DNA of 64,000 nucleotides from Martinezella tropici (GTDB lineage Bacteria; Pseudomonadota; Alphaproteobacteria; Rhizobiales; Rhizobiaceae), in the NCBI RefSeq assembly GCF_003287875.1, contig NZ_QMKK01000030.1, positions 1 through 64,000 of the forward strand, in the 5' to 3' direction. Below, piece after piece: positions 1 through 11,461 of the stretch; the first letter of the stretch is position 1; every line of letters begins with the position of its first letter. Position numbers and translations under genes: made by a program. The notes below the pieces were generated by a model, which was not told the DNA's origin, ran no database searches, and saw only the letters and a list, made by a program, of their open reading frames with translations.

Positions 1-807
1 GCCCGCGGCGGCCTGCCGGCGACACTCGCCCGCCGCACCGCCTCCGGCTGGTCGATCACCGGCCGCAAACGGTTCGTCACCGGTGCCCACGGGCTGACGC
101 ATTTTCTGGTCTGGGCGCACACCGATGAAACGCCGGCCCGCGTCGGAACATTTGTCGTGCCGAACAAGCTTCCAGGCATCCGCGTCATCGAGAACTGGAA
201 CAGCCTTGGCATGCGCGCCTCCGGCTCCCACGATGTCGACTATACCGACGTCGAGATCCCGCTCGAGAACGTCATCGACCTCGTCGATCCATCCGTTGCA
301 CAGCAGGACAATCGCGCGCATGCAGCAATCACGCTGGCACTGACTGCGCTTTATCTCGGGGTGGCCGAGGCCGCTCAGGAAGCATTCATCCGCTTTGCCC
401 ACGAGCGGGTTCCAACCAACCTTGGCCATCCGATCGCCCGCACGGAACGCTTCGTGACGCTCTCCGGCGAGATCGATCTGCTGGTGTCCGGTGCCCGGCA
501 GATTATTTTCGATGCGCTGAAGGACAAGCATGCCGATGCCGAGAAGCATATAAGGGCCCGGTTGATCGCGGGCCGGCAGCTGCGCGACGCGGTTCAGGTT
601 GCCGTTCGCGGAATCGGCAATCCCGGTCTCGGAAACGAGTTGGGACTGGAGCGCCACTTCCGTGACATTCAGTCGGTGCTCGTCCATGCCCCGCAGGAGG
701 ACACATCCATCTCCATCCTCGGGCGCGCAGCTTTCGAACGCTGGAAGAGCGAAAAGGACACGCCTTCGGCTCCTCCGCTCAATTTCACCGTATTGAAAAT
801 GGCCTGA
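1..807 (+). CDS. Acyl-CoA dehydrogenase-family protein (5' truncated by window edge)
   Basis: The frame is open from base 1, so the N-terminus lies outside the window and only about 268 residues are visible. They cover the middle beta domain (ending near the family-typical SLGMRASGSHDV stretch with its following loop of acidic residues) and the C-terminal helical domain of the acyl-CoA dehydrogenase fold. Such proteins use FAD either to dehydrogenate acyl-CoAs or, in the FADH2-monooxygenase branch, to hydroxylate small substrates. Which branch applies cannot be judged without the N-terminus. The stop lies 2 bp before the next gene's ATG, so the two are probably co-transcribed. Family membership is clear; the substrate is unknown. 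Confidence 0.8.
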   Translation, partial: ARGGLPATLARRTASGWSITGRKRFVTGAHGLTHFLVWAHTDETPARVGTFVVPNKLPGIRVIENWNSLGMRASGSHDVDYTDVEIPLENVIDLVDPSVAQQDNRAHAAITLALTALYLGVAEAAQEAFIRFAHERVPTNLGHPIARTERFVTLSGEIDLLVSGARQIIFDALKDKHADAEKHIRARLIAGRQLRDAVQVAVRGIGNPGLGNELGLERHFRDIQSVLVHAPQEDTSISILGRAAFERWKSEKDTPSAPPLNFTVLKMA

Positions 808-809
808 TC

Positions 810-1805
810 ATGACACGCTACATCATCATCGGCGCCGGTGCGGTTGGCGCGAGCCTTGCGGCCGAGTTCGAAACGCACGCCATCCCCTATGTCCTGGTCG
901 GGCGCGGCGCCCAGATCGCACATATTGCCAGGCACGGCCTTTCCTATCGCCGCGCGGCGGAAAACAGGATCGTGCGGCTCAACACCGCCGATACCGCCGC
1001 ACCGCCGGCGCTCCGGCAAGGCGATATCCTCGTCCTCGCAGTCAAGGCGCAGGATGTCGAGGCCACGACCGAGTTTTGGGCCTGGAGGGATGTCGAGGGG
1101 TCAGGTTTCGCATCGGAACTGCCGCTCGTGACGCTGCAGAATGGACTGGCGGCGGAAGATACTGCTCTGCGGCGCTTTGATCGCGTTTATGCGGCCAGTA
1201 TTCGCATTCCGGCGCGCTACACGGTCACGGGCGAGGTCGTCGTTGGGGGCGAGCCGAATGTCGGCATCGTCGCCCTTGGATGCTACCCTGCGGGGCTCGA
1301 CGATACGGCCCTGTCGATCGTCGCCGATCTTGCGAAGGCTGGCTATCTTGCCGAAGCGCGTCCGGACATCCGGCGATGGAAGGCTGCCAAGCTGGAGCAT
1401 AACGTCACCAATGCGGTCGAGCTGTTCGCCGGTTCTCCCGAGCTTCATTCAAAGGCGGCAGCAAGCCTGGCGAAAGAGGCACGCACCGTTCTGGTGGTTG
1501 CCGGCTATGATCCGGCCGCACCGTCGGAATGGACGATCGATATTTCGTCCTGGCGCGTCGCACCAGAGAGCGGCATAAAGCCCGGCCAGCAATCGACCTG
1601 GCAGAGTTTCACCCGTGGCGCCTCAAGCGAGGTCGATTACCTGAACGGCGAAATCGTCAGGCTCGCGCGCATCCATGGCATAGCGGCTCCTCTCAATGCA
1701 GCCTTCCAGCAGGCAGCGGCGAGGCTTGCGCTCGAAGGTCGTCAACCGGGCACGAGGGATATCGCCGAGATCTGCTCCGTCGTTGCCGGTGGGGTGGCGC
1801 TTTGA
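810..1805 (+). CDS. Ketopantoate reductase (ApbA/PanE)-family oxidoreductase
   Basis: 331 residues, close to the usual family length. The N-terminus has the Rossmann nucleotide-binding motif GAGAVGASLA within the first 20 residues. A central RRWKAAKLEHN segment matches the region that carries the catalytic lysine and asparagine. The C-terminal helical domain has the family signature EVDYLNGEIVRLA followed by HGIAAPLN. The enzyme would reduce a 2-keto acid with NADPH. The biosynthetic PanE makes pantoate, but a copy two bases behind an acyl-CoA-dehydrogenase-like gene is more likely a paralogue with another substrate. The ATG at 810 follows the upstream stop directly, which suggests translational coupling. 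Confidence 0.82.
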   Translation: MTRYIIIGAGAVGASLAAEFETHAIPYVLVGRGAQIAHIARHGLSYRRAAENRIVRLNTADTAAPPALRQGDILVLAVKAQDVEATTEFWAWRDVEGSGFASELPLVTLQNGLAAEDTALRRFDRVYAASIRIPARYTVTGEVVVGGEPNVGIVALGCYPAGLDDTALSIVADLAKAGYLAEARPDIRRWKAAKLEHNVTNAVELFAGSPELHSKAAASLAKEARTVLVVAGYDPAAPSEWTIDISSWRVAPESGIKPGQQSTWQSFTRGASSEVDYLNGEIVRLARIHGIAAPLNAAFQQAAARLALEGRQPGTRDIAEICSVVAGGVAL

Positions 1806-1838
1806 TTTGCCCGCGTTCGCCCACTTTTCGGGTGCTTC

Positions 1839-1997
1839 ATGGCACATACATTGCCGACCGCCATCTATGCATCGGAGAGGGATTTCACTGACTACACCGT
1901 CTCGTCAGGACAACTGACCAAACGCATCGAGGAAGCAGTGGGCGAACTGGGCGCTTTCTTTCGCCCATCAACGGCCAGTCATGCTGCCGCCGAGTGA
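1839..1997 (+). CDS. Possible 52-residue small ORF of unknown function
   Basis: An ATG-initiated 52-residue reading frame lies in the gap between the reductase gene and glgX. It has a plausible amphipathic stretch (QLTKRIEEAVGELGAFF) but only a weak CGGGTG ahead of the ATG as a ribosome site. No family is recognised. It could equally be a chance frame or a gene remnant. Nothing else recognisable was seen between 1806 and 2155. Confidence 0.2.
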   Translation: MAHTLPTAIYASERDFTDYTVSSGQLTKRIEEAVGELGAFFRPSTASHAAAE

Positions 1998-2155
1998 AAC
2001 GTTCCTAACGATTGTCGTCGTATTCCTATCTTGGCAGCGAGGATCGCCGCGCATTGAAGCATGCTCGGCACGATCAACTGCCCACGCGCGATTTGCCGGT
2101 CCCGGCACATCTCTCCTTCACTGCGACGTGCATTGTCATTTCACCCACGCTTGTT

Positions 2156-4225
2156 TCAAGCTGGCCGCAAAAGTGAGAGACTGCGGGCTTCAAGTTTTAG
2201 AGTTTTCTTCTCAACTGCGCTTCGACCCTGCTCATCGAGGTAGGATGTCGACAGCTCCAGGGCCCAGCGTTTGTCATCCGGCAAGGTAAAATCGCCATCT
2301 CCGTCATGGGGGTTGAAGAGGAGTAGAACATCATCCCAGCCCTCTTCGAAGGGCTGCTTACGCGACAGGCGCAGGCCGATCGCCGTATTTGCTTCATCGT
2401 CCCATTGCTCATCCGTCTGCTCGCCGCCGCTCGGATTGAGCCAGGTGACGACCAGACCGTCGCGCCAATTTTCTCGTCTGAGGATGGAATGTGCCTGACG
2501 CAAGGCGATCAGCCGTTTGACGAAAGTATACAGTGCTTCGGCGCTGCCATATCGATCGTCCCAATGCAGCCAGCTGAGTTCGTTATCCTGACAGTAGCCA
2601 TTGTTGTTGCCCATCTGGCTGCGGCCGGATTCATCACCCGCCAGCAGCATCGGCGTACCATGCGACAGAAAGAGGGTCGCGAGAAAATTGCGCTTCTGGC
2701 GCTCTCGAACGGTATTGATGGCTTCATCATTCGTCGGACCTTCAGCGCCGTAATTGTAGCTGCGGTTGTCATTATGGCCGTCATTGTTGTCTTCGCCATT
2801 GGCCTCATTATGCTTCTCGTTATAGGAGACGAGATCATTGAGCGTGAAGCCGTCATGGGCGGCGATGAAATTGACGCTCGCCCAGGGGCGGCGGCCGCGA
2901 AGATCATAAACATCGCCCGACCCTAAGATGCGGGCGGCAAAATCCCTTGTCATGCCGGGTGTGCCCTTCCAGTAATCCCGCACCGTATCGCGATATTTGT
3001 CATTCCATTCCGCCCAACCCGGCGGAAATCCCCCAACCTGGTAACCGCCGGGACCAATGTCCCACGGCTCGCCGACAAGTTTGACTTTCGCAAGCACCGG
3101 ATCCTGGCCGACCGCGTCGAAGAAACCGCTGCGCTGATCGAAACCCTGAGGTTCGCGGCCAAGAATGGTGCCGAGATCGAAACGAAAGCCATCGACATGC
3201 ATTGCTTCGACCCAATAGCGCAGCGAGTCCGTCACCATTTGCAGCACGCGCGGATGCGACGTGTTGATCGTGTTACCGGTGCCGGTGTCGTTGATGTAGT
3301 AGCGGGGTTGGTCCGGCAGGGTGCGGTAATAGGAGAAATTGTCGATGCCTTTGAATGAAAGGGTCGGACCGAGTTCATTGCCCTCCGCGGTATGATTGTA
3401 GACGACATCGAGGATGACCTCGATACCGGCATCGTGGAAGGCACGCACCATGTCGCGAAAGCCTTCAAGGCCTTTCGGCCCGTAATACCGAGTTGCCGGC
3501 GCGAAGAAGGCAAGGGTGTTGTAGCCCCAATAGTTGCGCAAGCCCTTGTCGAGCAAGTGACTGTCATCGGGAAAGAAATGGATGGGAAGGAGCTCGATCG
3601 AGGTGACGCCGAGGCTCTTGATGTAATCGACGACCGCCCCGTGCCCCAGGCCGTCAAAGGTGCCACGCAACGGCTCCGGAATTGCCGGATGCAGCATCGT
3701 CATTCCCTTGACATGCGCCTCATAGAAAATGGTCTCAGGCCACGCGATCGACGGCCTTTTATCCGGCGCTTCATTCTTGAGGTCGACCACACGGCATTTG
3801 GGCATTTGTCCGGCGCTGTCGGTCTCGTCGAAGGAAAGATCCTTTTGCTCGTCATCCAGACCATAGGCGAACTGGGCTTGCGACCATTCGATGTTACCTA
3901 CAAGCTCGCGGGCATAGGGATCGACGAGCAATTTGTTCGCATTGAAGCGATGACCATTTAACGGATCGAACGGGCCATGCACGCGGTAGCCATACAAGGC
4001 ACCCGGCTTCAATCCAGGCACATAGCCATGCCAGATTTCATGAGTATATTCCGGCAGAGCGATCCGCTCGATCTCCTGCTTTCCGCTTTCGTCGAAAAGG
4101 CAGAGTTCCACCTTTTCCGCATAGGCGCTGAAAAGTGCGAAATTGACACCTCGTCCATCATAATTCGCTCCCAGGCGTGTGTAATCTCCAGGCTCGATCG
4201 CATGCCTCTTGCCGCCTTCCGTCAT
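2156..4225 (-). CDS. glgX: Glycogen debranching enzyme GlgX
   Basis: Isoamylase-type GH13 enzyme that hydrolyses alpha-1,6 branches of glycogen or limit dextrins and supplies linear maltodextrin to TreY. 689 residues from the ATG at 4225. A longer frame starts at 4363, but the 4225 ATG follows a GAGG ribosome site 6 nt away and opens directly into the family N-terminus. An N-terminal CBM48-like sandwich is followed by the GH13 barrel. Catalytic segments are visible: nucleophile Asp in GFRFDLGTILG, acid/base Glu in LVGEPWDIGPGGYQVG, and the transition-state Asp in AAHDGFTLNDLVSYNEKHN with the debranching-typical asparagine/aspartate-rich loop after it. It lies about 100 bp downstream of treY on the same strand and is probably read from the treY promoter. 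Confidence 0.95.
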   Translation of the reverse strand: MTEGGKRHAIEPGDYTRLGANYDGRGVNFALFSAYAEKVELCLFDESGKQEIERIALPEYTHEIWHGYVPGLKPGALYGYRVHGPFDPLNGHRFNANKLLVDPYARELVGNIEWSQAQFAYGLDDEQKDLSFDETDSAGQMPKCRVVDLKNEAPDKRPSIAWPETIFYEAHVKGMTMLHPAIPEPLRGTFDGLGHGAVVDYIKSLGVTSIELLPIHFFPDDSHLLDKGLRNYWGYNTLAFFAPATRYYGPKGLEGFRDMVRAFHDAGIEVILDVVYNHTAEGNELGPTLSFKGIDNFSYYRTLPDQPRYYINDTGTGNTINTSHPRVLQMVTDSLRYWVEAMHVDGFRFDLGTILGREPQGFDQRSGFFDAVGQDPVLAKVKLVGEPWDIGPGGYQVGGFPPGWAEWNDKYRDTVRDYWKGTPGMTRDFAARILGSGDVYDLRGRRPWASVNFIAAHDGFTLNDLVSYNEKHNEANGEDNNDGHNDNRSYNYGAEGPTNDEAINTVRERQKRNFLATLFLSHGTPMLLAGDESGRSQMGNNNGYCQDNELSWLHWDDRYGSAEALYTFVKRLIALRQAHSILRRENWRDGLVVTWLNPSGGEQTDEQWDDEANTAIGLRLSRKQPFEEGWDDVLLLFNPHDGDGDFTLPDDKRWALELSTSYLDEQGRSAVEKKTLKLEARSLSLLRPA

Positions 4226-4322
4226 GGAATCCTCGTGATGTTGCTGCGCAGCAGAAACACCCCGTGCAGCGCTTTGTTCCGGCCTTGGAAGATGGACTAC
4301 ACATGTATAGACGCCAGGATCG

Positions 4323-6797
4323 TCACCGATGTCCCACGAGAAGCGATAGGGAATGATCGGCAAACAGCTGCGCTGCCAGAAGATTGTCGGCTGATGAAGG
4401 CTTATCCGTCAGGAGATCGTATAGCGGCGCGTTGAGCTCTCGCGGCATCGTCACAGCGGTGTCTTTCCAGAAATCCGATGAAGGCATATCGACCAGGCGC
4501 GGCACGATCGTAATCGCTATTTCACGCTCGTGAACGCGCGCGAAAGCCACGAGACTGGACGCTCGTGGCCCGCTGGTTTCCAAGGGCACATATTCGCCCT
4601 CGAGAAAAAGCAAGGGATGTTGATTACGATAGCGCAGCACCTTACGGATGACGTGCCGTTTCAAGGAAGCGGCATCCGACGCGAGGGGACCGGCCGCTTC
4701 CGTGTCAGTCCATAGATAGCCGACCGGTCTTCGATTGTCCGGATCGACTAAGCTGAAATCAAGACCCTCGGTACCCTGATAGATATCGGGAATACCGGGA
4801 GCCGTGAGCTTGATCAGCAACTGAGCCAGGCTATTGCGGAAACCAAACTCCATGAAAGGGCGCAGCGTCCGGTCGAAATCACGGATGAAGTCCTGATTAT
4901 CCTCCGAAAACAAGGCGGCGGCATAGGCCTGGACCGCATGCTCATAGGAAGGGTTTTCATCCATCCAATCCGTCCGGAGCTTGGCTTCTCGGATGGCCTT
5001 CAAGGCATAGGCGCAAAACCGTTCCTTCAGTGCGCTCCGATCGGCCCTCTCGATGTCCTGCGGCCAGATGCCGGCAAGCGCCTGGTAAAGCATCCATTCG
5101 ATATTGGGCTCAGGCGCAGGTCCATCGGCAAGGCTGGAACGAAAAGGAGAATTCATGTTGCGCCATCGCTCGACGCCGGCAATCCAGGCATCAGGATCCT
5201 GCGTCAGTCCGTAGAGGCGGGCGCGGGCGTCTTCTCCCCGCTTGGTATCATGCGTCGAGGTCGCGGAAAGGCCGCGGCGTTGTCGCCGAAATCGATCGGT
5301 CATGAATTGATGAAAGGCCGCCACCGAGCCCGGCAGCGTATGCGGCTCGCCTCCGACCTCGTTCAATGCGATCAGGCGGTTGTACCGATAAAACAGCGTG
5401 TCCTCGACTGCCTTTGCCATGATCGGACCGCTGAGCTGCTGGAATCTGGCTCGAAACTCCAGAGCTTCGGCTGCAGCAACATCCCCTTTCAGAAGGCGGC
5501 CGAGCGCATTAACGGCATCAATGGTCGGCAATCGGCTTCGGGCCTTCTTGCAGGCACTCTCGATGACCGCCACGTCATCGGACGATGCAGCTCCCCGATA
5601 GCCGTAGGTACGGTAAACCGGGAAGGCGACCAGCAGCTCGCGAAGCGCCGACGCTATTTCCTCCGCGTCGAAATCAGGAAAAATCGCACATGCCAGCATC
5701 GTCAGACGCCTCATCTCGCCGGCGAAATTGCGCTCTACCATCAACAGCTTCGCCCTGCGCAAACCTGCGGCAAAGTCGGCATCCTCCTCGCTGACGGCCC
5801 TGTAGGCTTCATCCAGCTTGCGCAATCCCTCCTCGTTCACGAAGAGATCGGCCATGGCGGCGATGAATTCGTAGCCGGTCGTTCCTGACACCGGCCAATC
5901 CGTCGGCAGCGTCTCGCCACGGGCAAGGATTTTCTCGACTACGATGAACGTGTCCGGGCCGCCAGCTTGCCGCAAATGCTCGAGATAACCCTTCGGATCG
6001 GCCAGTCCGTCGATATGGTCAACGCGTAATCCTTGGACCTGTCCGGCGCGAACCAATTCGATGATCAGCCGATGCGTGTCGTCGAAGACCCGCGCGTCCT
6101 CCACGCGCATTCCGACCAGACCCGCCACCTCGAAGAAGCGCCGATAGCTGAGGTTTTCGGCGGCATCTTTCCAATAGAGCAATTGCCAATGCTGTTCCGC
6201 GAGCAGTTTTCTCATCGCGGCCGCATCCCTCGAAAATGCGCGCAACCGCTCCGCATCCATTCCTATGTCCGCTGCCAGCCGCTCGGCACTTTCAGCCGAG
6301 AGCGGAAGCAGATTGTCGAAATAGGCCAAATAGATGCGCCCATCCGCAGGCTCGTAACGAAGATCAAAGTCCGCCCCGGCCAGGCTTTCCTCGAATGGGT
6401 GTCCCAGAAGCGGCAAGGTAAGCTTGCGTCGCCAGTCGATATCGAAATGGCCGGCATAAGCACTGCCCGATCCATGCTGCAACACGTCCCGCCACCACGC
6501 GTTTTCCACAGAAGCGGCCATATGGTTGGGCACGATGTCGAGGATCAAGCCCATGCTCGCCTGCTGCAAGGCCATGCAGAAAGCATCGAACCGCTCGCGA
6601 CCGCCAAGCACCGGGTCGATCTCGTTCGCATCCGTGACATCATAGCCATGCGTCGATCCCTTCTTGGCTGCAAGGATCGGCGGGGCATAGACATGGCTGA
6701 CGCCGAGATCTTTCAGATAGGGAACCAGCTCCGTTGCCTTGTCAAAGGTGACATCTCCGCGAAACTGCAGGCGATAGGTGGACGTTAAGACGGTCAT
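4323..6797 (-). CDS. treY: Malto-oligosyltrehalose synthase TreY
   Basis: 824 residues. TreY isomerises the reducing-end alpha-1,4 link of maltodextrin to alpha,alpha-1,1, giving maltooligosyl-trehalose in the cytoplasm. The N-terminus (STYRLQF, then YLKDLGVSHVYAPPI, then STHGYDV) is diagnostic of TreY. GH13 catalytic segments follow: LRVDHIDGLADP (nucleophile), IVVEKILARGE (acid/base) and SATSTHDTKRGED (third Asp), then the C-terminal IPDIYQGTE region. The ATG at 6797 is preceded by GGGGAAG. A consensus EcfG-type promoter lies 32-56 bp upstream on this strand. treZ, encoding the next enzyme, is divergent, and glgX, which supplies substrate, is downstream. Confidence 0.96.
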   Translation of the reverse strand: MTVLTSTYRLQFRGDVTFDKATELVPYLKDLGVSHVYAPPILAAKKGSTHGYDVTDANEIDPVLGGRERFDAFCMALQQASMGLILDIVPNHMAASVENAWWRDVLQHGSGSAYAGHFDIDWRRKLTLPLLGHPFEESLAGADFDLRYEPADGRIYLAYFDNLLPLSAESAERLAADIGMDAERLRAFSRDAAAMRKLLAEQHWQLLYWKDAAENLSYRRFFEVAGLVGMRVEDARVFDDTHRLIIELVRAGQVQGLRVDHIDGLADPKGYLEHLRQAGGPDTFIVVEKILARGETLPTDWPVSGTTGYEFIAAMADLFVNEEGLRKLDEAYRAVSEEDADFAAGLRRAKLLMVERNFAGEMRRLTMLACAIFPDFDAEEIASALRELLVAFPVYRTYGYRGAASSDDVAVIESACKKARSRLPTIDAVNALGRLLKGDVAAAEALEFRARFQQLSGPIMAKAVEDTLFYRYNRLIALNEVGGEPHTLPGSVAAFHQFMTDRFRRQRRGLSATSTHDTKRGEDARARLYGLTQDPDAWIAGVERWRNMNSPFRSSLADGPAPEPNIEWMLYQALAGIWPQDIERADRSALKERFCAYALKAIREAKLRTDWMDENPSYEHAVQAYAAALFSEDNQDFIRDFDRTLRPFMEFGFRNSLAQLLIKLTAPGIPDIYQGTEGLDFSLVDPDNRRPVGYLWTDTEAAGPLASDAASLKRHVIRKVLRYRNQHPLLFLEGEYVPLETSGPRASSLVAFARVHEREIAITIVPRLVDMPSSDFWKDTAVTMPRELNAPLYDLLTDKPSSADNLLAAQLFADHSLSLLVGHR

Positions 6798-6828
6798 GGC
6801 TTCCCCGCTGTGTCAGGCCGCCATAACG

Positions 6829-6853
6829 AACGGAACTGAAAGAGATCTGTTCC
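6829..6853 (-). promoter_or_regulatory. EcfG/RpoE2-type promoter for treY
   Basis: Read on the minus strand this is GGAAC, a 16-nt spacer, then CGTT, which matches exactly the alphaproteobacterial general-stress sigma factor consensus. It lies 32-56 bp upstream of the treY ATG, a sensible promoter distance. The motif is seen directly; use by EcfG is inferred. Confidence 0.7.
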
Positions 6854-6860
6854 CAGCTCA

Positions 6861-6885
6861 GGAACCGTTCCCGTCAAGATGCGTT
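6861..6885 (+). promoter_or_regulatory. EcfG/RpoE2-type promoter for treZ
   Basis: GGAAC at 6861-6865, a 16-nt spacer, then CGTT at 6882-6885: an exact match to the general-stress promoter consensus on the plus strand, about 40 bp before the treZ ATG. With the minus-strand copy 8 bp away it makes a back-to-back pair in a 129-bp intergenic region. Confidence 0.72.
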
Positions 6886-6926
6886 GGATGCAGGAAAATT
6901 TCAGCGTCATCGACGGATAGGGTGTC

Positions 6927-8684
6927 ATGCAGCACGGCTTCGCATTTGGACCACAAATCAACGAAAATGCGGTCTTGTTCCGCCTGTGGGCGCCCTTGGC
7001 GGAGCGCGTGCTCGTCCGCATCGAGCAGCGCGGGGAATGGGCCATGCGGCGGAGGCAAGATGGGTGGCATGTCGTCGAAGTCAAGGATGCGCAGATCGGC
7101 GATCGCTATAAGTTCGTGCTGGCCGATGGGTTTGCCGTGCCGGATCCTGCCTCGCGCTTTCAGCCCGAAGACGTTCACGGCCCGAGCGAGCTGATCGATC
7201 CAACGTTCGCATGGAAAACGCAGGGATGGAAGGGACGCCGCTGGGAGGAAATCGTCATCTACGAACTGCATGTCGGCGCCTTCACGGAAGCTGGCACATT
7301 TCTGGCGGCCGTCGAAAAGCTCGACCATTTGCAACGCCTCGGTATAACAGCCATTCAACTCATGCCGCTTTCGGATTTTCGCGGCCGATATGGGTGGGGC
7401 TACGACGGTGTTTTACCCTATGCGCCGGATAGCAGCTACGGCCGTCCCGAGCATCTCAAAATGCTCGTCGATGCAGCCCATGAGCGTGGCATCTGCGTCT
7501 TTCTCGATGTGGTTTATAATCATTTCGGACCGGACGGGAACTATCTGCCCCGCTACGCGCCGATATTTGGCGACCGGCACGAAAGCGTCTGGGGCAAGGG
7601 CCTGAACTACGATGGCGAAGGCAGTCGTTTCATCCGCGATTTCGTCATCGAAAATGCAATCTATTGGCTGAGCGAGTTTCGGATGGATGGTTTGCGGCTC
7701 GACGCCGTTCACGCGATGAAGGACGACAGCGATCCGCATATCCTTCTCGAACTTGCCGGTCGCGTCAGAAGCGCCTTCCCTGAACGCCATGTCCATCTGA
7801 TCGTCGAGAACGAGGATAATGACGCGGCTCTCCTCGCTCGTGGCGAAGACGGTAAGCCGCGCCACTTTACGGCACAGTGGAATGATGACATCCACCACGC
7901 TCTTCATGTGGCGGCCACAGGCGAGATCTTCGGCTACTATCAAGATTATGCCGATTGGGGACCACGCCTGAGCCGAGCGCTTGCCGAAGGCTTCGCGTTC
8001 CAGGGGGAGCATATGCAGTATCGAGGCCGGCCAAGAGGATCGCCGAGCGCTGGCTTGTCACCATCGGCTTTTATTTCTTTCATCCAGAACCATGACCAGA
8101 TCGGCAATCGGGCACGCGGCGATCGCATGATTTCCTCCCATCCGATCGAGGCGATAAAGGCCATTGCAGCTATCTATCTTCTCTCGCCGCAGATCCCCAT
8201 GCTGTTCATGGGTGAGGAATGGGGCGCTGCCGATCCCTTTCCCTTCTTTTGCGATTTCGATGAGGAGCTCAACGCCAAGATCAGGCTTGGCCGCAAGGAG
8301 GAACTGAAGCGCCTGCCCGGCTTCGAAGCGGAGGATGTGTGCGACCCGACGGCCGAAGCTACCTTCCGAAGCGCGAAATTGCGCTGGGATAAAATGAATA
8401 ACCCGGGAATTGGCCACTATTACCGGCAGTTGCTAAGGCTCAGACATCAAATAATCGTGCCGCTCCTTGCTGGAGCGCATAGTTGCCCGGCCACCTATGA
8501 TCCGGACGCCTCTCCCGTCCGAGTGCGCTGGCAAACGGGGTCCACACACCTTCATCTGGCAGCCAACTTGTCGAACACGCCAGTCATTTTGAAAAGACCG
8601 ACCGAGGGACAAGCATTTTTCTCGTCGGGCAGCACAGCCGACAACCGGCTGGGACCGTGGGCCGTTGTTTGGAGCCTGTCCTGA
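6927..8684 (+). CDS. treZ: Malto-oligosyltrehalose trehalohydrolase TreZ
   Basis: 585 residues. TreZ cleaves the alpha-1,4 bond next to the trehalose unit made by TreY and releases free trehalose. The N-terminal CBM48-like domain begins GFAFGP and VLFRLWAP. The GH13 barrel follows with VYNHFGPDGNYL, nucleophile in GLRLDAVHAM, acid/base in LIVENEDND and third Asp in IQNHDQIGNRARGDR; the GNRARG and FMGEEWG segments are typical of TreZ. The ATG at 6927 follows a GGATAGGG stretch. It is divergent from treY and has its own general-stress-type promoter, so both TreYZ steps should be induced together although they lie on opposite strands. Confidence 0.96.
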   Translation: MQHGFAFGPQINENAVLFRLWAPLAERVLVRIEQRGEWAMRRRQDGWHVVEVKDAQIGDRYKFVLADGFAVPDPASRFQPEDVHGPSELIDPTFAWKTQGWKGRRWEEIVIYELHVGAFTEAGTFLAAVEKLDHLQRLGITAIQLMPLSDFRGRYGWGYDGVLPYAPDSSYGRPEHLKMLVDAAHERGICVFLDVVYNHFGPDGNYLPRYAPIFGDRHESVWGKGLNYDGEGSRFIRDFVIENAIYWLSEFRMDGLRLDAVHAMKDDSDPHILLELAGRVRSAFPERHVHLIVENEDNDAALLARGEDGKPRHFTAQWNDDIHHALHVAATGEIFGYYQDYADWGPRLSRALAEGFAFQGEHMQYRGRPRGSPSAGLSPSAFISFIQNHDQIGNRARGDRMISSHPIEAIKAIAAIYLLSPQIPMLFMGEEWGAADPFPFFCDFDEELNAKIRLGRKEELKRLPGFEAEDVCDPTAEATFRSAKLRWDKMNNPGIGHYYRQLLRLRHQIIVPLLAGAHSCPATYDPDASPVRVRWQTGSTHLHLAANLSNTPVILKRPTEGQAFFSSGSTADNRLGPWAVVWSLS

Positions 8685-8748
8685 GCCACGTTTCAAAGTT
8701 GAACGACAAGCTTGCGCCGCTCTTCGAAAACCTTAGAGGTCCGCGAGT

Positions 8749-9099
8749 TTAGACTTGTAGGCGCTCCGCCTTCTCCAAGGCGTCGAGGATCACTTTGTCG
8801 GTAAATGGCTTGCCGACTATTCCGACTGCTCCTTCGAGGCCGTATCCAACCCGTTCGGGGCTGCCGGTCACAAAGATGACTTTTATCCCGAACCGATCCG
8901 TCAATCGGCGAGCGAGTCCCGCTCCGCTATGGCCATCGGCCAAGCCGAGATCCACGAAAGCCACCCGTGCCTTTGACGCGTAGGCCAGGGCCTGCTCCGC
9001 CGTCATGAAGGGACCTACGACTTCGTGGCCGGCTTCGATAGCAATACGCTCCAATTCGAGTGCCACCAAGGGCTCGTCTTCGACGATCATGATCTTCAT
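8749..9099 (-). CDS. Single-domain response regulator (CheY-like receiver)
   Basis: 116 residues comprising one receiver domain and no output domain. The acidic pocket VEDEP lies near residues 6-10, the phospho-acceptor Asp in VAFVDLGLADG near residue 50, the Thr in FVTGSPER, and the conserved Lys in VGKPFTD. The ATG at 9099 is preferred over the TTG six bases upstream because the GAGGAGG ribosome site sits 6 nt before it. It is 124 bp downstream of glgB on the same strand and may have its own promoter. Short rhizobial receivers of this type often work in phosphorelays of the general stress or HWE-kinase kind; that is inference. No kinase is adjacent. Confidence 0.9.
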   Translation of the reverse strand: MKIMIVEDEPLVALELERIAIEAGHEVVGPFMTAEQALAYASKARVAFVDLGLADGHSGAGLARRLTDRFGIKVIFVTGSPERVGYGLEGAVGIVGKPFTDKVILDALEKAERLQV

Positions 9100-9223
9100 T
9101 AGCAACCTCCTCGTGCAACAAAAGATAGATCAAATTGGAAGAAAGATGGTGTCCTCTACCCGACAGTTCCGTCGAATGCGCCCCCCGCGACACTATTGTC
9201 CAACCTCCAAAGACAGCAGACTT

Positions 9224-11457
<2,234 letters not shown>

Positions 11458-11461
<4 letters not shown>

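Noticed and set aside
9106..9223. EcfG promoter before the receiver gene
   Set aside because: A GGAAC exists on the minus strand in this gap, but no CGTT, GGTT or TT falls at the required 16-19 nt spacing.
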